From Sequoia sempervirens (Eukaryota; Streptophyta; Pinopsida; Cupressales; Cupressaceae), in the NCBI GenBank assembly GCA_007258455.2, contig VDFB02047230.1, forward strand, positions 154,057,797 through 154,121,796: a DNA stretch of 64,000 nucleotides, given 5' to 3'. The notes beneath the pieces were generated by a model. It did no database searches and was not told the origin of the DNA. It saw only the letters and a program-made list of their open reading frames with translations. This document shows positions 10,019 through 22,279 of this stretch, piece after piece. Every line of letters begins with the position of its first letter. The stretch's first letter is position 1. Both the position numbers and the translations under genes were made by a program.

Positions 10019-13000
10019 TCAAGAGTTACATCTTTGCCATAGTTCTAGTCTGATGCCACAAGTACTTAAGCAATATAGTGTGTTATGTTTTGATTTTTAT
10101 TTTGGGTTCAAACTTTTTAGGGATGAAGCCATAGTTTTGAAGAATATTGTAAAATTTGCATTGAAAATCATGAAGAAAGCTCCATTATGGGTAGCCGAAC
10201 ATCCACATGGATTGGATGAGTGGGTACAAGGCTTCGAATCAGTTGCAGGAGAAGAGGAAGTAAAAATCACGGGGATCGTAGGAATGGGAGGTAGTGGTAA
10301 AACCACATTGGCCAAAGAGCTCTTCAACAGGAACTCTTCCTCCTTTGAAAGACGCAGCTTTGTTTTCGACGTCCGAGATGCAGCTTCCAGAAATGCTTTG
10401 TGTGAGAAGCAGAAAAAGCTTCTGGCTGACCTCCGTGCAGATCATTCGCTGTTCGACCATGTAGACGAAGGAAGGGTCTTTCTTGAAAATCATTTGAGGT
10501 CTCGTCGGGCGCTCATCGTTTTGGATGACGTGGATCGCATCGACCACCTGAATGCTTTATTGCCAAATAAAGACAGCCTTGGATCCCAAAGTATGGTCAT
10601 TGTAACAACACGGGAATTGGGTGTCCTCATATCATGGGGCCTCTCCTGCATTTATAGAATGCCAGGACTTAACACCTCACATGCCCAGCAGTTATTCTGC
10701 TGGCATGCTTTCTTGCGGCCCTCTCCACCAGCTGGATTTGAAACTCTGGTTCAAGAGTTCTTAAAGGCTTGCAATGGTTTGCCTCTGTCACTGAAGGTAT
10801 TGGGTGCACAGTTATATGGCAGAAAGTCCATAGATTACTGGAAATCCCAATTAAATAAAATCTTAAGAATACTGCCTGATGATATCAAACAAAGGCTACG
10901 AGTTAGCTATGATGCGCTCGATGAAGAGGAGAAAGAGATGTTCTTGGACGTAGCTTGTTTTCTCATCGGAGAAGAGAAACATACGGCTATATCAGTGTGG
11001 GAGGGATCGCGTTGGAGTGGTCTCCATGGTTTTGAAACACTCGTGAATAAGTCTCTTGTGGAGCTGGTCGAACATGGTAAAGCTAATAGCTGGTATCCGG
11101 TCAGGCAGGAAATGTTCGAGGGGGAACGTGAAATAAGGATGCATGATCACCTTAGGGATATGGGAAGAGACATTGCGAGCAGACAGTCACCAAATCGGCT
11201 TTGGTGTCCAAAGCAGATTGAGGACATGAAGAGAGATCTCAACGTGAGATTAATATAAGCTTCCCCATTCTGCATTTTTGTTAGATTCGAATAGTTAGAT
11301 GTATAGAGGATTGATTTCTTATATTGTCTGTTTTCGTTAATCAATGATAAGTGATATGCGTTAAGAATTAGTTCGTCTTTTTGTCTGTCAACGCTTTCAG
11401 TGAGTTTGGTTGAAACATTCTGTATGTCTGATTTTTTTTATTCAGGAAAGAAATTCGATTCGAGGGATACAACCTGCAGATACTTTTGTGGCGTTCAAAG
11501 AGTACATGCATCGGTTGCTGGGAAACACAAGCAGACGAAATAAACGCCTTAGATTCTCATATGGATTACAATTTCTTTCCGTAGAAGGAAACGAGTTTAC
11601 GGAAGAATTAGCATCATTATCAGAAGACCTTGTGTGGCTTCGCTGGCATGATTTTCCCTTAAGAAATCTTCCATCATGGCTCACATTAAAAAATCTAAGT
11701 GTTTTAGAGCTTTATGGAGCTGTAAAGTTGGAAGAATTGTGGCAGGACAATGCAGATGTAAGTATTTTGGTTTCGTGGTTCAAGAAGATTACTTCAAAAC
11801 TTATTTGAAGATCATGCTTTTCTCAAATGAATTGAATATAATAACGGTTGTCTGCAGCTTCCTTTGCAATTGAGAGAGCTTATTTTACAGGAATGCCCAA
11901 AATTGCACCGGTTTCCAAGCTCAATAAAACATCTTCAAAACCTGGAAAGGCTTGTCGTTTTCTCGAATGATAGCGGGTTATGTGGCCCCCAATCACTACC
12001 TAATGGTTTTGGCAATTTAACAAGCTTGAAGTTTATAGAGCTGTTGAATTGTGAGCAGTTGAGCATGTTGCCTGATTCTTTCAGTCAGCTGATACACCTG
12101 GAAGTTATAGATTTATCAAATTGTCATATGTTATCATCATTACCTGATGATTTTGGCAATTTAACAAGCTTGAAGTATATAAATCTGAATTATTGTGAGC
12201 AGTTGAGCATGTTGCCTGATTCTTTCAGTCAGCTGATACACCTGGAAGTCCTAGATTTGTCATGTTGTATGATGCTATCATCACTACCAAATGGTTTTGA
12301 CAATTTAATAAGCTTGAGGTGGTTATATCTGGGATATTGTAAATTGTTTTCACTACCGGAGACGCTACCAGTGTCGCTCAAAATTCTATTAATAGTCGAA
12401 TGCAATTTGCTGGAGAACATCAGGTGTATTAGTGATTTGATAAACCTTGAGAGTCTGTATATAGATAACTGTGTGCAGATAGAAGAACTCCCAAGCTTTG
12501 CAGATTTGGCTTCGCTGAGCAATTTTCAAATGAGTGATTGCCCCAAAGCTGAGAAAATAGAAGGTTTGGAACACGCCAAGTCATTGAAGCATCTGGAGTT
12601 GAAGACACACTGGAAGGTCCCAGGTATACAGAGTTTAGAGAATGTGGAACGATTGGAAGACCTAAGGCTGAAATGTGACACAATATCAGCTCTGAAACCT
12701 TGTATTCAGTCTCTAAAGGGGAAGGTATTAAAACCATTTACGAATTCAAGAGTTTTTGGTATTATCTAAATGTTAGAAGTTTATGACTGAATGTTATGCA
12801 AACAAATACGATTTGTAGGAATGTCCAAGGAGGATGCTGATACAAGGTAGCGTTACCGGTTCGGTGGAGGCAATTGTAAAGTCTTTGGAGTTCCCTGATC
12901 TTGCGGTCAGACGGATGGAAAAGCTGCCCGATGAATACAAGATTCCATGTGCGAAACATTTAGATGCTTTTTTGTGTTACGTGGAGGGGAATGACGGAAG

Positions 13001-13061
13001 GAGGTACGTGTATACTATGGTTGGGACTTTCCCCGTTACTTTGACTTTCCCGAGACTATGA
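9443..13061 (+). CDS. TIR-NBS-LRR (TNL) disease-resistance protein, five exons
   Basis: The predicted exons are 9443-9987, 10121-11243, 11446-11757, 11858-12724 and 12819-13061. All introns are GT..AG and the frame stays open across every junction, giving 1029 residues. The TIR domain is residues 36-175 (DIFINHRG; CLAEL with the conserved glutamate of TIR NADases). The NB-ARC domain has P-loop GMGGSGKTT (236-244), kinase-2 LIVLDDVD (313-320), VIVTTRE, GLPL (401-404) and FLDVACFL. The ARC2 motif is MHD (522-524). LRRs run from about 570 to 930, followed by a roughly 80-residue C-terminal exon. Such proteins sense pathogen effectors in the cytosol or nucleus, assemble through the NB-ARC, and signal by TIR NADase activity. 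No stop or lost key residue was seen. The last exon is the least certain part: GTACGTG near 13003 could be a donor to a further exon. Confidence 0.88.
11997..12330 (+). repeat. 144-bp tandem duplication within the LRR exon
   Basis: GGCAATTTAACAAGCTTGAA-type sequence recurs at 12011, 12155 and (diverged) 12299, a spacing of exactly 144 bp. Each unit encodes 48 residues, about two LRRs, with the repeated peptide CEQLSMLPDSFSQLIHLEV and NGF/DDF.NLTSLK. The first two units are nearly identical in their central part. Recent in-frame expansion of this kind changes the ligand-binding surface of NLRs. Confidence 0.9.
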
Positions 13062-14090
13062 CTTTCACCGAGGTAAAGCAAGAGTAGTGCGGGGCAAAAG
13101 AGAAAGAGTTGCTGAGATGTTTTATCAAATATTGGAACTTCTGGAATAGTTGGCAGCTACACAAATGCATACCTGGCATTGCCTTGTAAAATGGCAGGTT
13201 TTTGGTTTGTTCTTGTTTGTTCTTGTTTTAGTTTACCCTAACAGCTACAAAAATAATTGTAGTATTTGAAGATAAGTTAGTAGTGGGTGTTTATTTGTTA
13301 ATTTTATTTTTCTTTGTTTTATATATTTTTGTTTGATGTTATAATTTGAGTTTATATAAATTTAGATTCTGATTTTATGTTTCTTTGTAATAATTTCTTG
13401 ACAAATATAATGATCAACATATATGATTATTTTAGGTATTTATAAAATATTATTTTTATATGTAATTGTTGTATTTAATTTTCTTTTATTTTATAAATTG
13501 TTTTATTTTAGTTGATTTATTTATAGGTATTTTATTGTGTGATTCAAATTATTATAGAGCAATGTAAATATTTAATCTTTTGTTAATAATCTATAAGTGA
13601 TTTTAGAGAATATAATACATTTTTTGTTAATTAGATGCTCAATCCTCTTTTTAAAGTAGTTTTGTCATACCATCATCTCCCTTACTTTTCTAATTTTGGG
13701 CTCTCAATTGCATGCACCCATAAATCTTTTATAAACTTACATTTGTATTGTTTCTAAAAAATAATTAAAAAAAAATCATTTTTTTTCTCATTTAGATTTT
13801 AATGTTAGACTATTTTTGAATCTCCTTCACCACTATATATGTCTATGCTAGTTGTTATCAGATTGGCCATGATAAGTCAAAAGCATAGGTAACAGATAGA
13901 AAATTTAGGCATTAAGTAAGTTGAAACTATTAAATTGTTTAAATTATTTTTTGTGAAATAAAGTTTGAAAAAAATTATTAAAAATTCAAATAAGGCCACA
14001 CTATATAATATCAAAAGAAACATAAGTCAAGATGGAAATAGAAATAACAAACAAAGAAGAAATCAAGAATTTTGATCAAAGTTATATGAT
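13062..14090. other. TNL 3' flank, AT-rich
   Basis: The presumed 3' UTR lies within the first few hundred bases. The rest is very AT-rich and has no coding signal that I recognise. Confidence 0.45.
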
Positions 14091-14095
14091 CAAAT

Positions 14096-14605
14096 TTAAC
14101 ATCTATGATCTATATTCTTAAGGAATTGCCTCTCATGAAAGAGCCCCAAATGGATTTTCCAAGTTAGATTACAAAACTCTTGATTCAAAATACATAAGTT
14201 TTTAGAAATCTCTTTCATGCCCCTTAGGTTGGCATGAATTGAAGTAAGGGTAGTTGCTTGGTCTTCAAGAATATGTCTCCAACAATCATCATCCACACCC
14301 AATTGAAAGGGGAGGCTATTATCACTATCTAGAAGCTCTTGAATGGAGGAGGATAGCTCATGTAAGTGTAATCTCTCCTCCCCCATTTCTTGAGTATGGG
14401 TATTGCCCAATTCTGGCAAGTTGTGGAGAATAGACATAAGATCATGAGAGGACCTTTCATGATCATGACTCATCAAAGCACACTTGGTGACATCCAAGTT
14501 TATGCTCATGGTAAGCCAAATTAACTTGAAGGCCTTAGTGAAGATTTTAGAGGACATTGAGTAAATGCAAGTAGCATTCCTTTTTCCTTTAGAGCCAAAA
14601 GCCAT
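14096..14605 (-). CDS. Hypothetical 169-aa protein next to the Gypsy element
   Basis: An open frame of 169 codons starts MAFGSKGKRNATCIY. It has an amphipathic, probably helical middle part (SSSIQELLDSDN, LEDQATTLTSIHANLRGMKE) and no signal peptide or membrane segment. It lies downstream of the integrase remnant of the minus-strand Gypsy element, on the same strand, where Athila/Tat-like elements often carry an extra open frame. It is open while the neighbouring pol is riddled with stops. I do not recognise the family. It may be an accessory element gene, part of an LTR, or a chance frame. Confidence 0.35.
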   Translation of the reverse strand: MAFGSKGKRNATCIYSMSSKIFTKAFKLIWLTMSINLDVTKCALMSHDHERSSHDLMSILHNLPELGNTHTQEMGEERLHLHELSSSIQELLDSDNSLPFQLGVDDDCWRHILEDQATTLTSIHANLRGMKEISKNLCILNQEFCNLTWKIHLGLFHERQFLKNIDHRC

Positions 14606-15510
14606 GTGAACAACTTAATTAACCTTAGCATAACGAAAAAAATATCTTGAGAGGCTACCCTCAAATTCAATATTGAAATCCTCGTATGTACCCCTTTCCC
14701 CTAAAACAACATGAGCAACATTCACGAACTCAAGTAGTTTAGGAAAAGTTGAGGCTCTTAGGATTAAGATCACATTTACCTTGCAATCCTATGTGTATGT
14801 TATGTATCTGCAACACTCTTGGAAGGTGTACTTAGAAACCTAAGGCATAATTGGAGAAATAATTTATAGTTTAGATTCTCCTAGAATCTTGCCATAAGTT
14901 AACATATGCATTCATGAGGGAGGTGGAGTACAATGTTGGTAGTTGAGATTGTCTTTGGATTGATTATGCCACTTTATCTTTCTTAGGAAGTAGAGGAAGA
15001 AGTTAAGGATCTTATCATAATGGATGGGACCCACATGAGTTAGTGGATTCTAAAATGGAGTGATAGAATGAAGATTGAGCCATTGGAGATTTATGGGTCA
15101 AAAATGCCTTTGCAGTTATGTTTTCTATTTGGCGACTTATTGATTGAGCCCATGTGATTTCCAAGTGAAGTCATTGAATTATTTACTAAATTATTGAAAG
15201 ATGATCTTAAAGGTGGGAATGGAGTTTTCAAATGATACTATGGTTTTGGTGAAACCATTTATGTTTTTGGCCTATCTCTTTGCCTATATATTGGAGGTGT
15301 GCATATGCAATTTAGCCCGATATGTGTAATGATGGGAGTTCAACTTTAATCATCAAGATGAATTCAATGCTAAAGACATGGGAATATGGGTTGGTGCTCA
15401 TAGGTGTGTGAATGTTGGTGTAGTCTACCCAAAGGGCAGGATTGAGGTGAAGGTGTGAGTCGTGATCAATGCCATTGACAATTTAATTAAAGGTTTTTAG
15501 CAAGGTTTTA

Positions 15511-15990
15511 TTAGTTTCCTTGATTAGCTATTACCTTGAGGTTAGTAGGGGGTGGAACAATGATCTTGGATGTGAAAATGTTCATATAGGTTGTGAACTT
15601 CATGGTTCTTAAATGGTTTTCCATTGTTAGTGATAATGGTGAATGAAATACCATAACGAAAAATAGTATGGTAACGAATGAACTTGGATATTTGGGTCTA
15701 AATAGTAAATGTGAGGGGAAGGATTCAACCCACTTCATAGAATACTCAATGATAGTAATTATGGATTTATGGCCATTGGAGGATGAAGGGTAAATCTTGT
15801 TGACTAAATTGAGGCCCCATTGAGAAAAGGGCCAATGGTTAGTAATAGTTTGCAATGCTTGAGAAGGTTTGTGGGTGAGATCTCCAAGATGTTTACATAA
15901 AAGGCACCATTTGATATATTGACATGCATATTGCTCTATTGTAGGCCAATAATATCCTATTTGGAGAATCTTTTCATCCAATACCAAACT
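15511..15990 (-). pseudogene. Gypsy integrase remnant
   Basis: The minus-strand frame contains GYYWPTIEQYACQYIKWC with LLCKHLGD, as in the integrase zinc-binding region, then WPFSQWGLNLV and ITIIEYSMKWVES, which correspond to WPF.QWG.D.V and V..DY.TKW.EA of plant Tat/Athila integrases. The catalytic aspartates are replaced (WGLN for WGxD; IEYS for xDYx), so the enzyme is dead. The remaining core is frame-shifted. Confidence 0.75.
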
Positions 15991-16900
15991 AGTTCATGTG
16001 CCCCACAATACTATATTGTACCTCCTATAATGTGAGATTTGTTTCCATCATGTTTAAAAATCACACTAAGGAACCATTACTATCTCGATGATAAGGTGTA
16101 TCTCCAAGCAGGGTGCAATGAGATGTGTGCTAGATGAAATATTTATGAATTGGTTGTGGGTGAGGTTAGGTGGTAATGACTTGATCATGAATATAGGTGT
16201 TTATATAATGGTACCAAGGAGATTCAAGACCAATACTTTTGCATACTAGCTTGGAATTAGGTGCATCATTTGTTATGGTTAGGAGTTATTCTATGAGAAA
16301 CTCACATCTTTGACTATCTTGTGGCATTTATAACAAAGATCTTATGATCATGACATTTGCATTTTTTTATTGGGGCAAGGAAATTCCTCAAACTGGATAT
16401 GCATGAAGTACTATTTGAAGTTATCTACCATGCAATTGTAAGGGAGGAGATTGTCATCTTTTATTTAGTAATCCTTATTAACCTACTTGATTATGAGCCA
16501 AGAATCTCCATAGACTTGTAGTTGTGTGATATTCCATTTAATGTTCATTCTTAGTCTTGTTATCAAGGCCTCATAGTTTTCCATGTTATTGGTGCATGGG
16601 AATGCTAGGATGAAAGCCCTTGGTATGAAGTCACCTTATGAGATAACAAAGATATGCTTGATCTAGGATTATAGTATGTATATGACCCTTCAACGTAAAG
16701 CTTCTGTACTGGTGTATCATGGACCATGAAGGAGGACTCATTAGGAAAATATACTATCAAATGATGTGTATCTATTAGGTTAGCCTTTGCTAATTGATTT
16801 GAAACAACCTACCTTTTGGTGGATCCTTTATTCACATATTCAATGTCAAATTCACTAAGGATCATGACCCACTTAGTCATTCTCCCTATAAGAGATTCTT

Positions 16901-17179
16901 TTAATAGAAAGTACTTGAGTGGATCAACCTTGGAAATGTGCTTGGTTTGATGATTAAGCATATAATATTTTTGCATTTTTGAATTGATTTAACAATGGAT
17001 AGACATGCTTTCTCCATGAAAGTGTAGCTAAGTTCATAGCCAGCCAAAGTGCAATTGATGTGGTATATGGCCCTTTCCTTTCCATTTCCACCACGATGTG
17101 CTAGAAGTGTCTCTAATTCTACTGATGTTGAGGAGATATATAATACTAAGGGATTTCCTAGAATAGGATGCATAAGCAT
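16901..17179 (-). pseudogene. Gypsy RNase H remnant
   Basis: The frame holds KERAIYHINCTLAGYEL, SYTFMEKACLSIVKSIQKCK and a following block equivalent to the KERAIYYLSRTL..YE..Y...EK.CLA.V.A..KLR region between RT and RNase H of plant Gypsy elements. It ends in degenerate sequence. Confidence 0.7.
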
Positions 17180-17439
17180 AGGTAGTGATGATAGACATTC
17201 TTTGATTTGATCAAAATTTTGTTAACAAGTGTGGTCCCACTAGAAAGCTATGTTCTTGTAGATTAGGTGAGAAAACAATTGACACTTGTTTGCAAGCTAA
17301 GAAATAAATCAAGTCAAATTTCCTAAGATCTCTCTTTGAAGGCTACATAGTTTCTTGATTGTCTTAGGTGGAGGCACTTTTTTAGGGCTTTTATCTATGC
17401 TAGAACAAACTCTATTCCTCTTTGTGATACAGTGAGCCC

Positions 17440-18099
17440 CAATAACTTCCCTAAAGTAACATCAAATACACACTTCTTTGGATTCAGACATACTTGATAT
17501 TGAGCTAAGCAATCAAAAATACACTCAAGGACTTGAGGATGATCTTCCCATATTATATTTACCTAGGAGTTTATCCTCAGAATCCTCCATGATGATGTGA
17601 AGTAGATTATTAAATATGATTGTCATAGCTCTTTGGTATTTAGCTCTTATGTTTTTGAGACCAAAGGGCATAACTTGGTAGCAAAAGGTTCCCCATGGTG
17701 TGATGAAAGCTTTCTTATGTTGGTCCTCTATGGATATATGGATATGATTATATCCTAAAAAATGTCCATAATGGATAACATTGCATGCCTACTTGTAAGA
17801 TCTAAAATGGTGTCGATATTAGACAATGAGAAGTCATCCTTTGGTTAAGCTTTATTAAGGTCTCTAAAGTTGATGCAAATACAAATGCCCCTAGTGACTT
17901 TGGCAAGTTGCATAATGTTAGATGCCCATTTTGGATAATTTATTAGATAGATGAAGCCTACGCAAGATTTTTTTTGTAGCTCTAATTTAACCAAGAGGGT
18001 GATTTGGTGGTGCATCTTCCTTAGTTTTTTCATAACATGCTTTGCATTAGGGTGTACCCCTAGATGATGGATCACCAAAGATGGATCTAATCCAAGCAT
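17440..18099 (-). pseudogene. Gypsy reverse transcriptase remnant
   Basis: The N-terminal RT part at 18099-17845 reads GLDPSLVIHHLGVHPNAKHV, then FIYLINYPKWASNIM and GICICINFRDLNKA, matching the usual F..PI.YPEWVSNIVPV....G.IR.C.DFRDLNKA. Further down, near 17590-17560, the block expected to carry the catalytic YVDD reads IMEDSEDKLL, so the active-site motif is lost. Several frame changes lie between. Confidence 0.72.
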
Positions 18100-19156
18100 G
18101 AACTAACATAGGACAATTTTAAGTTCTCATATGCCTTATGTAGAATAGTTAAGATAGTTTGATATTGTATAGATGAGAGGGCCTGACTACCTTGTATGTA
18201 ATTTTTAGTTTTGCATTTGTGTCCAAATCAATTTTTTGGGTTTCTTCAATCACAATTGTAGATATTTCTAGTCCTTGTGGATCCATTAGGGGGAGTTTGA
18301 GTTCCTCATCTTCCAGTGTCTTCGAGAGGTTTTCACTAGAAGATACATCCTTTTTTTTACTTTCTATAGATTTGATGGTGCCTCAGAGAGGTTTTCACTA
18401 GGGGACCTTTTGTTTCTTTTTTAACTTTTCATTTTGTAACTAAGGAACTCATCTTCCCCAAGGTATGCATCAATTCATAAACAAATATTGAATTATGATC
18501 ACCTAGAGGTAAGGTGTCAGAAAGTCCCATTAACTCAATGAAGCCCTCATCATTTTGGAACACATTGAGATATACGGAGCCTTGTTGGTCCTAATCTGTA
18601 AGTTCAATATAATAGAGTGGAAGGTCAATGGTATAGATTGTGTTATCAATGAAGATTTGGAATACATCCAAGTCATCAAACAAGGCTATAATGATTCCAT
18701 TATCAACAATATTATCTACAATATTGGAAGTAGTCTATCGTCATTGTTGGGGGGCATTTGATGGTTTTGTGGGTTGTGCTTGTGGAGGTATGTACCCAAA
18801 ACCCTTTTCATAGGAGTTAATTGGAAGGTCAAGATTGGATAAAGAGTTCCTTGTTCATTAATTCCCAATATATTTCCCTTGTAATGCCTATTTTGAATAA
18901 TATGAAAAGGGATATGATATTCTTTCCATATGTGGTCAAGAAGATTATTATTTGTATTAGATTAATCCTTGTACTTGTAACCAATTATTAATATCTTGGT
19001 CAATTTCTTCTAGTGTGTATGGGGACGAAAGGATAGTGGATCCACATTCTTTAGTATTGGGTATTTTTTGTTCTCTCGTTGGGTGAGCCAACCATATGAG
19101 CAAGGAGAGATAGGCATTATGCCAATGTGAAAGGAATCTTACAACTCACATTCTCT

Positions 19157-19515
19157 CTAACCTTTGTGAGTGATCTTTAATTTGGGGAATATGCGAATTG
19201 GGATGGCAGATTTGGTGGATGAAGATGATAATGTATTTGGATTGATGTAAGATGAAGCTTTAGTTGTGCTATAAGTCACAACATTAGTCCTTGGGAAATG
19301 ATGAAATTGTTGATAAGATGTTTCCATAGCTTGATAGTACTCAAAGAGATAGGGATTGGTATATATAGTAACTCCAATGTCATTGTGAGAGAATTTAACA
19401 CATTGGTGATAACTTGATTGAACAACTTGCATAGTGTGAGCCATGGGTGGCCAAGGAGGAGGTTATATGGGAGGTCAAGATCACTAACATTCCATTTAGT
19501 ATATTGCAATGTCAA
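19157..19515 (-). pseudogene. Gypsy aspartic protease remnant
   Basis: Two overlapping frames contain DLDLPYNLLLGHPWL and then MAHTMQVVQSSYHQCVKF. These correspond to the C-terminal part of plant Gypsy proteases (PYNLLLGRPWL....A..S..H..VKF). A frame shift separates them. The catalytic DTG/DSG part upstream was not found intact. Confidence 0.65.
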
Positions 19516-20906
19516 AACATTTGTATAGGAAGAAATATAGTGCCATTAGATTCCCATTCTATGTTATCATATGCTTTAATGGTGATTACTTGAGATTTTA
19601 AGTCCACAAAAAATTATCCCAACTATTTATTGAATTTTAAAGTATATGAATTTAAGGTAGATCCATTATCAAGTAGGACTCACTTAACCTTGTTTTTGGC
19701 TATAAGAACTTAAATATGTAAGGATTTATTACAAGATGGGTCAATAGATGGCATGCCAATTTGACTAAAGGAAAGTTGACAAGTAGTTAAGAGGTGGTCT
19801 ACAATTTCCTAGAATTTCTCAAGGTCAATATCATTTGTAACTCGTGACTATTGCAATGCTTTGGCCAATATATCTTTATGGATGGGGGATGTTTTGAGAA
19901 GTTCTAAGATGGATATTTGTACTAGAGTCTTATAAGATGTTCTAATTATATTGGAAACTTTGCAAGGAGGATGAGGTGGATGGTCCAAGGATGGTAACCC
20001 TACCATGTCTAGGGGTGACAACACATTCAAGATCTTTGTCTTTGATTTTGATAGAAGAAACATGTGAAGGGATACGAGAGATACGTCACACAATATTATC
20101 ATAGTTGTAAGGGTTTTTACTATGTTTGATGTTATTAGTGTTATTATTCTAGGATTTACCTTGGTTGGGGGAAGTGGAGGTAGATGTATTGCCTTGGGTA
20201 TGCTTTGGGAGTGGGTTTTAATAGAGTCCTAGTTGATCATTTGTTGAGGAGGATAAAGTTCCCTCAATCTATGTCTCCATGATCAATGATATCTCAAGTG
20301 ACTAATTTTTGAGATTCATGCATGTCCTTTTATCCTACGATAGCTCTAATATTCATTTTCCTTATAAAATATCAAGATGGTTTGGGTATGGATTCATCAA
20401 ATAGCTATGTCATAGGAAATGTTACCATTTTTTCTTCTATGAACTTCTTAAACACATCTATGGTTTCCTTGAGGGTGGTGAATTTTCTCTTAGGATTATT
20501 TTGAGGGTTTTGTCTTAGTTGTCGTTGAGGTACATAATTTGTGTTAGCATCACGAGGAACCCCATAGATGTATTTTGAATGGAATTTAATTTTCTCATAG
20601 CTTGAGCATGTTTAGCATCGATGACACCATCACTAATTATATTTTTATTTTTGGCCGAAAACATTGGCTTGTCATTAGATTGTTTATCATTGTTATCTTT
20701 ATAAATTTTGACTAAGCATTTGGCTATAAGGGCCTTTTAAATGGTGATCCCTTTTTGTATTATCTCATTGAAGGTAGATGTGCAATGTACCTACAAGTGG
20801 AATGACATATCCAAGTTCAAGTTCTAAATGAAGATGTTAATGAGTTGTTTCTCAGGCATAGGCCAAGGGAAGCGGCTAGTGAGTCCTCTCCAGCATTATA
20901 AATATG

Positions 20907-21800
20907 TCACAAAGATGTTTCCATTATGTTGTTTGGAATTTCAAGGATCAAGCACATGGTGACCTCATGTTCAATATTATAGGAGAAATGAGCAACACAT
21001 TTTTCAGATAGGTTTGCAAAGTTTGAGACAAAACGATGGGGAAGGTGCATGAACCATACCAAGGCTCGTCCACCCAAGCTACGAGAAAACAAGTAGAGAA
21101 AGTATTGATCATTGTATGCTACCTCTTGATATACCATGAAGAATTCCTTTACATGGTTTCAATGTTTTCCTTTCCCTTTGTATTTATAAAATATTAGAAT
21201 TTGAAAGTATTAGGGAAAGGCACCATTATCATTGATCTATTAAAAGGATAAGGACAAAAGTATTCAAACTTATGTTTTCTTGTTGTCCTTCCTTGCAAGT
21301 TCTTTAAGGAAAATTTTATTTCCTCTCATTCTTGATCAAAATGTGTTGAAGGAGTGGGGGAAAATTTCCTAGCTACGTTGGAGGGTACACGTTGATGTGT
21401 AGGATATTGGATCATGCTAGTTTGGGTTAACATATTGTTGGATAGGTGGCATAGTATATTGTTGGTTAGGTAGTATGACATTTAGAAAAGAGAATAGTTA
21501 TGAAGTGGAAAGGGTTTGAGATGTATGGAGGGGGTATGAGGTCATAAGTGCATGAGATGTTTATATAAGGTTAGAAGAAGAATTTTGTGGAATATAGGAT
21601 GAAGAATCTTGGGAGATGTACATAGAGGACATTTGGGGGATGTAAGAGGAAGAGATTTGTGGGATATAGGAGGAAGAGGCTTGAGGAATATATGTAAAGG
21701 ATAATTGTGGGATATATGAAGATGATGGTTGGGGTATGTGGGATGAGTCAAGAACATACTTTGGGGAAGGATGTTGAGATGATGCTATAGGAAGTGAGGT
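20907..21800 (-). pseudogene. Gypsy gag remnant
   Basis: At 21137-20907 the translated segment NDQYFLYLFSRSLGGRALVW followed by SNFANLSEKCVAHF matches the retrotransposon gag core (LF..SL.G.A..WF..L......F.DL...F...F). Upstream (21740-21560) the protein carries about six eight-residue repeats of the form SSSYIPQx, read in one open frame. This low-complexity N-terminal region was probably part of gag. Confidence 0.7.
21560..21740 (-). repeat. 24-bp coding minisatellite (SSSYIPQ octapeptides) in gag
   Basis: Read on the minus strand the unit is about TCTTCCTCCTATATCCCACA with four more bases, repeated six times with small changes. It encodes SSSYIPQL, SFTYIPQA, SSSYIPQI, SSSYIPQM, SSMYISQD and SSSYIPQN. 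The frame is maintained across all copies. Confidence 0.8.
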
Positions 21801-22279
21801 TGATATGGGTGAGATGGAGGAAGAAAGAGATAAATAATAGAGGGGTTGAGACTAGGAATATGAACCATGGTTCGTGTCATAGTGGGATGAGTAGGGACAT
21901 ACAATATGGTAAGTTGGATTTTTGAAGTGATAATTAGATCATGCCTAGGAATTAGGATGGATTTGGAAGGAAAAGAGAGTGTAGGAGGTGCAGTGTTTGG
22001 AAGTTATACTAATATACTAAATTACGAAGGTTTAGTTCTTGCGAATAGAGATTACCCCATGGGTTATTGGAGGATGACTTGGTGGTTTCTATCCTCATAA
22101 AATTTCCCAATATGGACATGCCAAAAATAGAGGGGAGTTTGTCACCTTGGTTTATGACTCCTTTAAGGATGAAATCTTTATTAAGTGTTATTATCATATC
22201 TATCATGTCCATATTTTCATAATTATTCATAAAGTATTGGAACCTAGGGGAAACTTTGGTTCTGACACCATTCCTTCTT

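Larger units (their letters stand above)
14690..22270 (-). mobile_element. Decayed Ty3/Gypsy retrotransposon (Tat/Athila-like)
   Basis: Remnants of gag, protease, RT, RNase H and integrase follow one another on the minus strand in Gypsy order (integrase last). A primer-binding-like sequence TGGTGTCAGAACC lies at 22270-22258 (initiator-Met type, two mismatches to TGGTATCAGAGCC). A purine run AGGGGAAAGGGG near 14700-14688 may be the polypurine tract. I could not align LTRs outside these points. Stops and frame shifts occur throughout, so the copy is old and cannot move itself. Confidence 0.75.

Noticed and set aside
10281..10302. Possible miR482/2118 target in the P-loop (GGAATGGGAGG...)
   Set aside because: The first 11 bases fit, but the half that should pair with the 5' (seed) end of the microRNA has about six mismatches.
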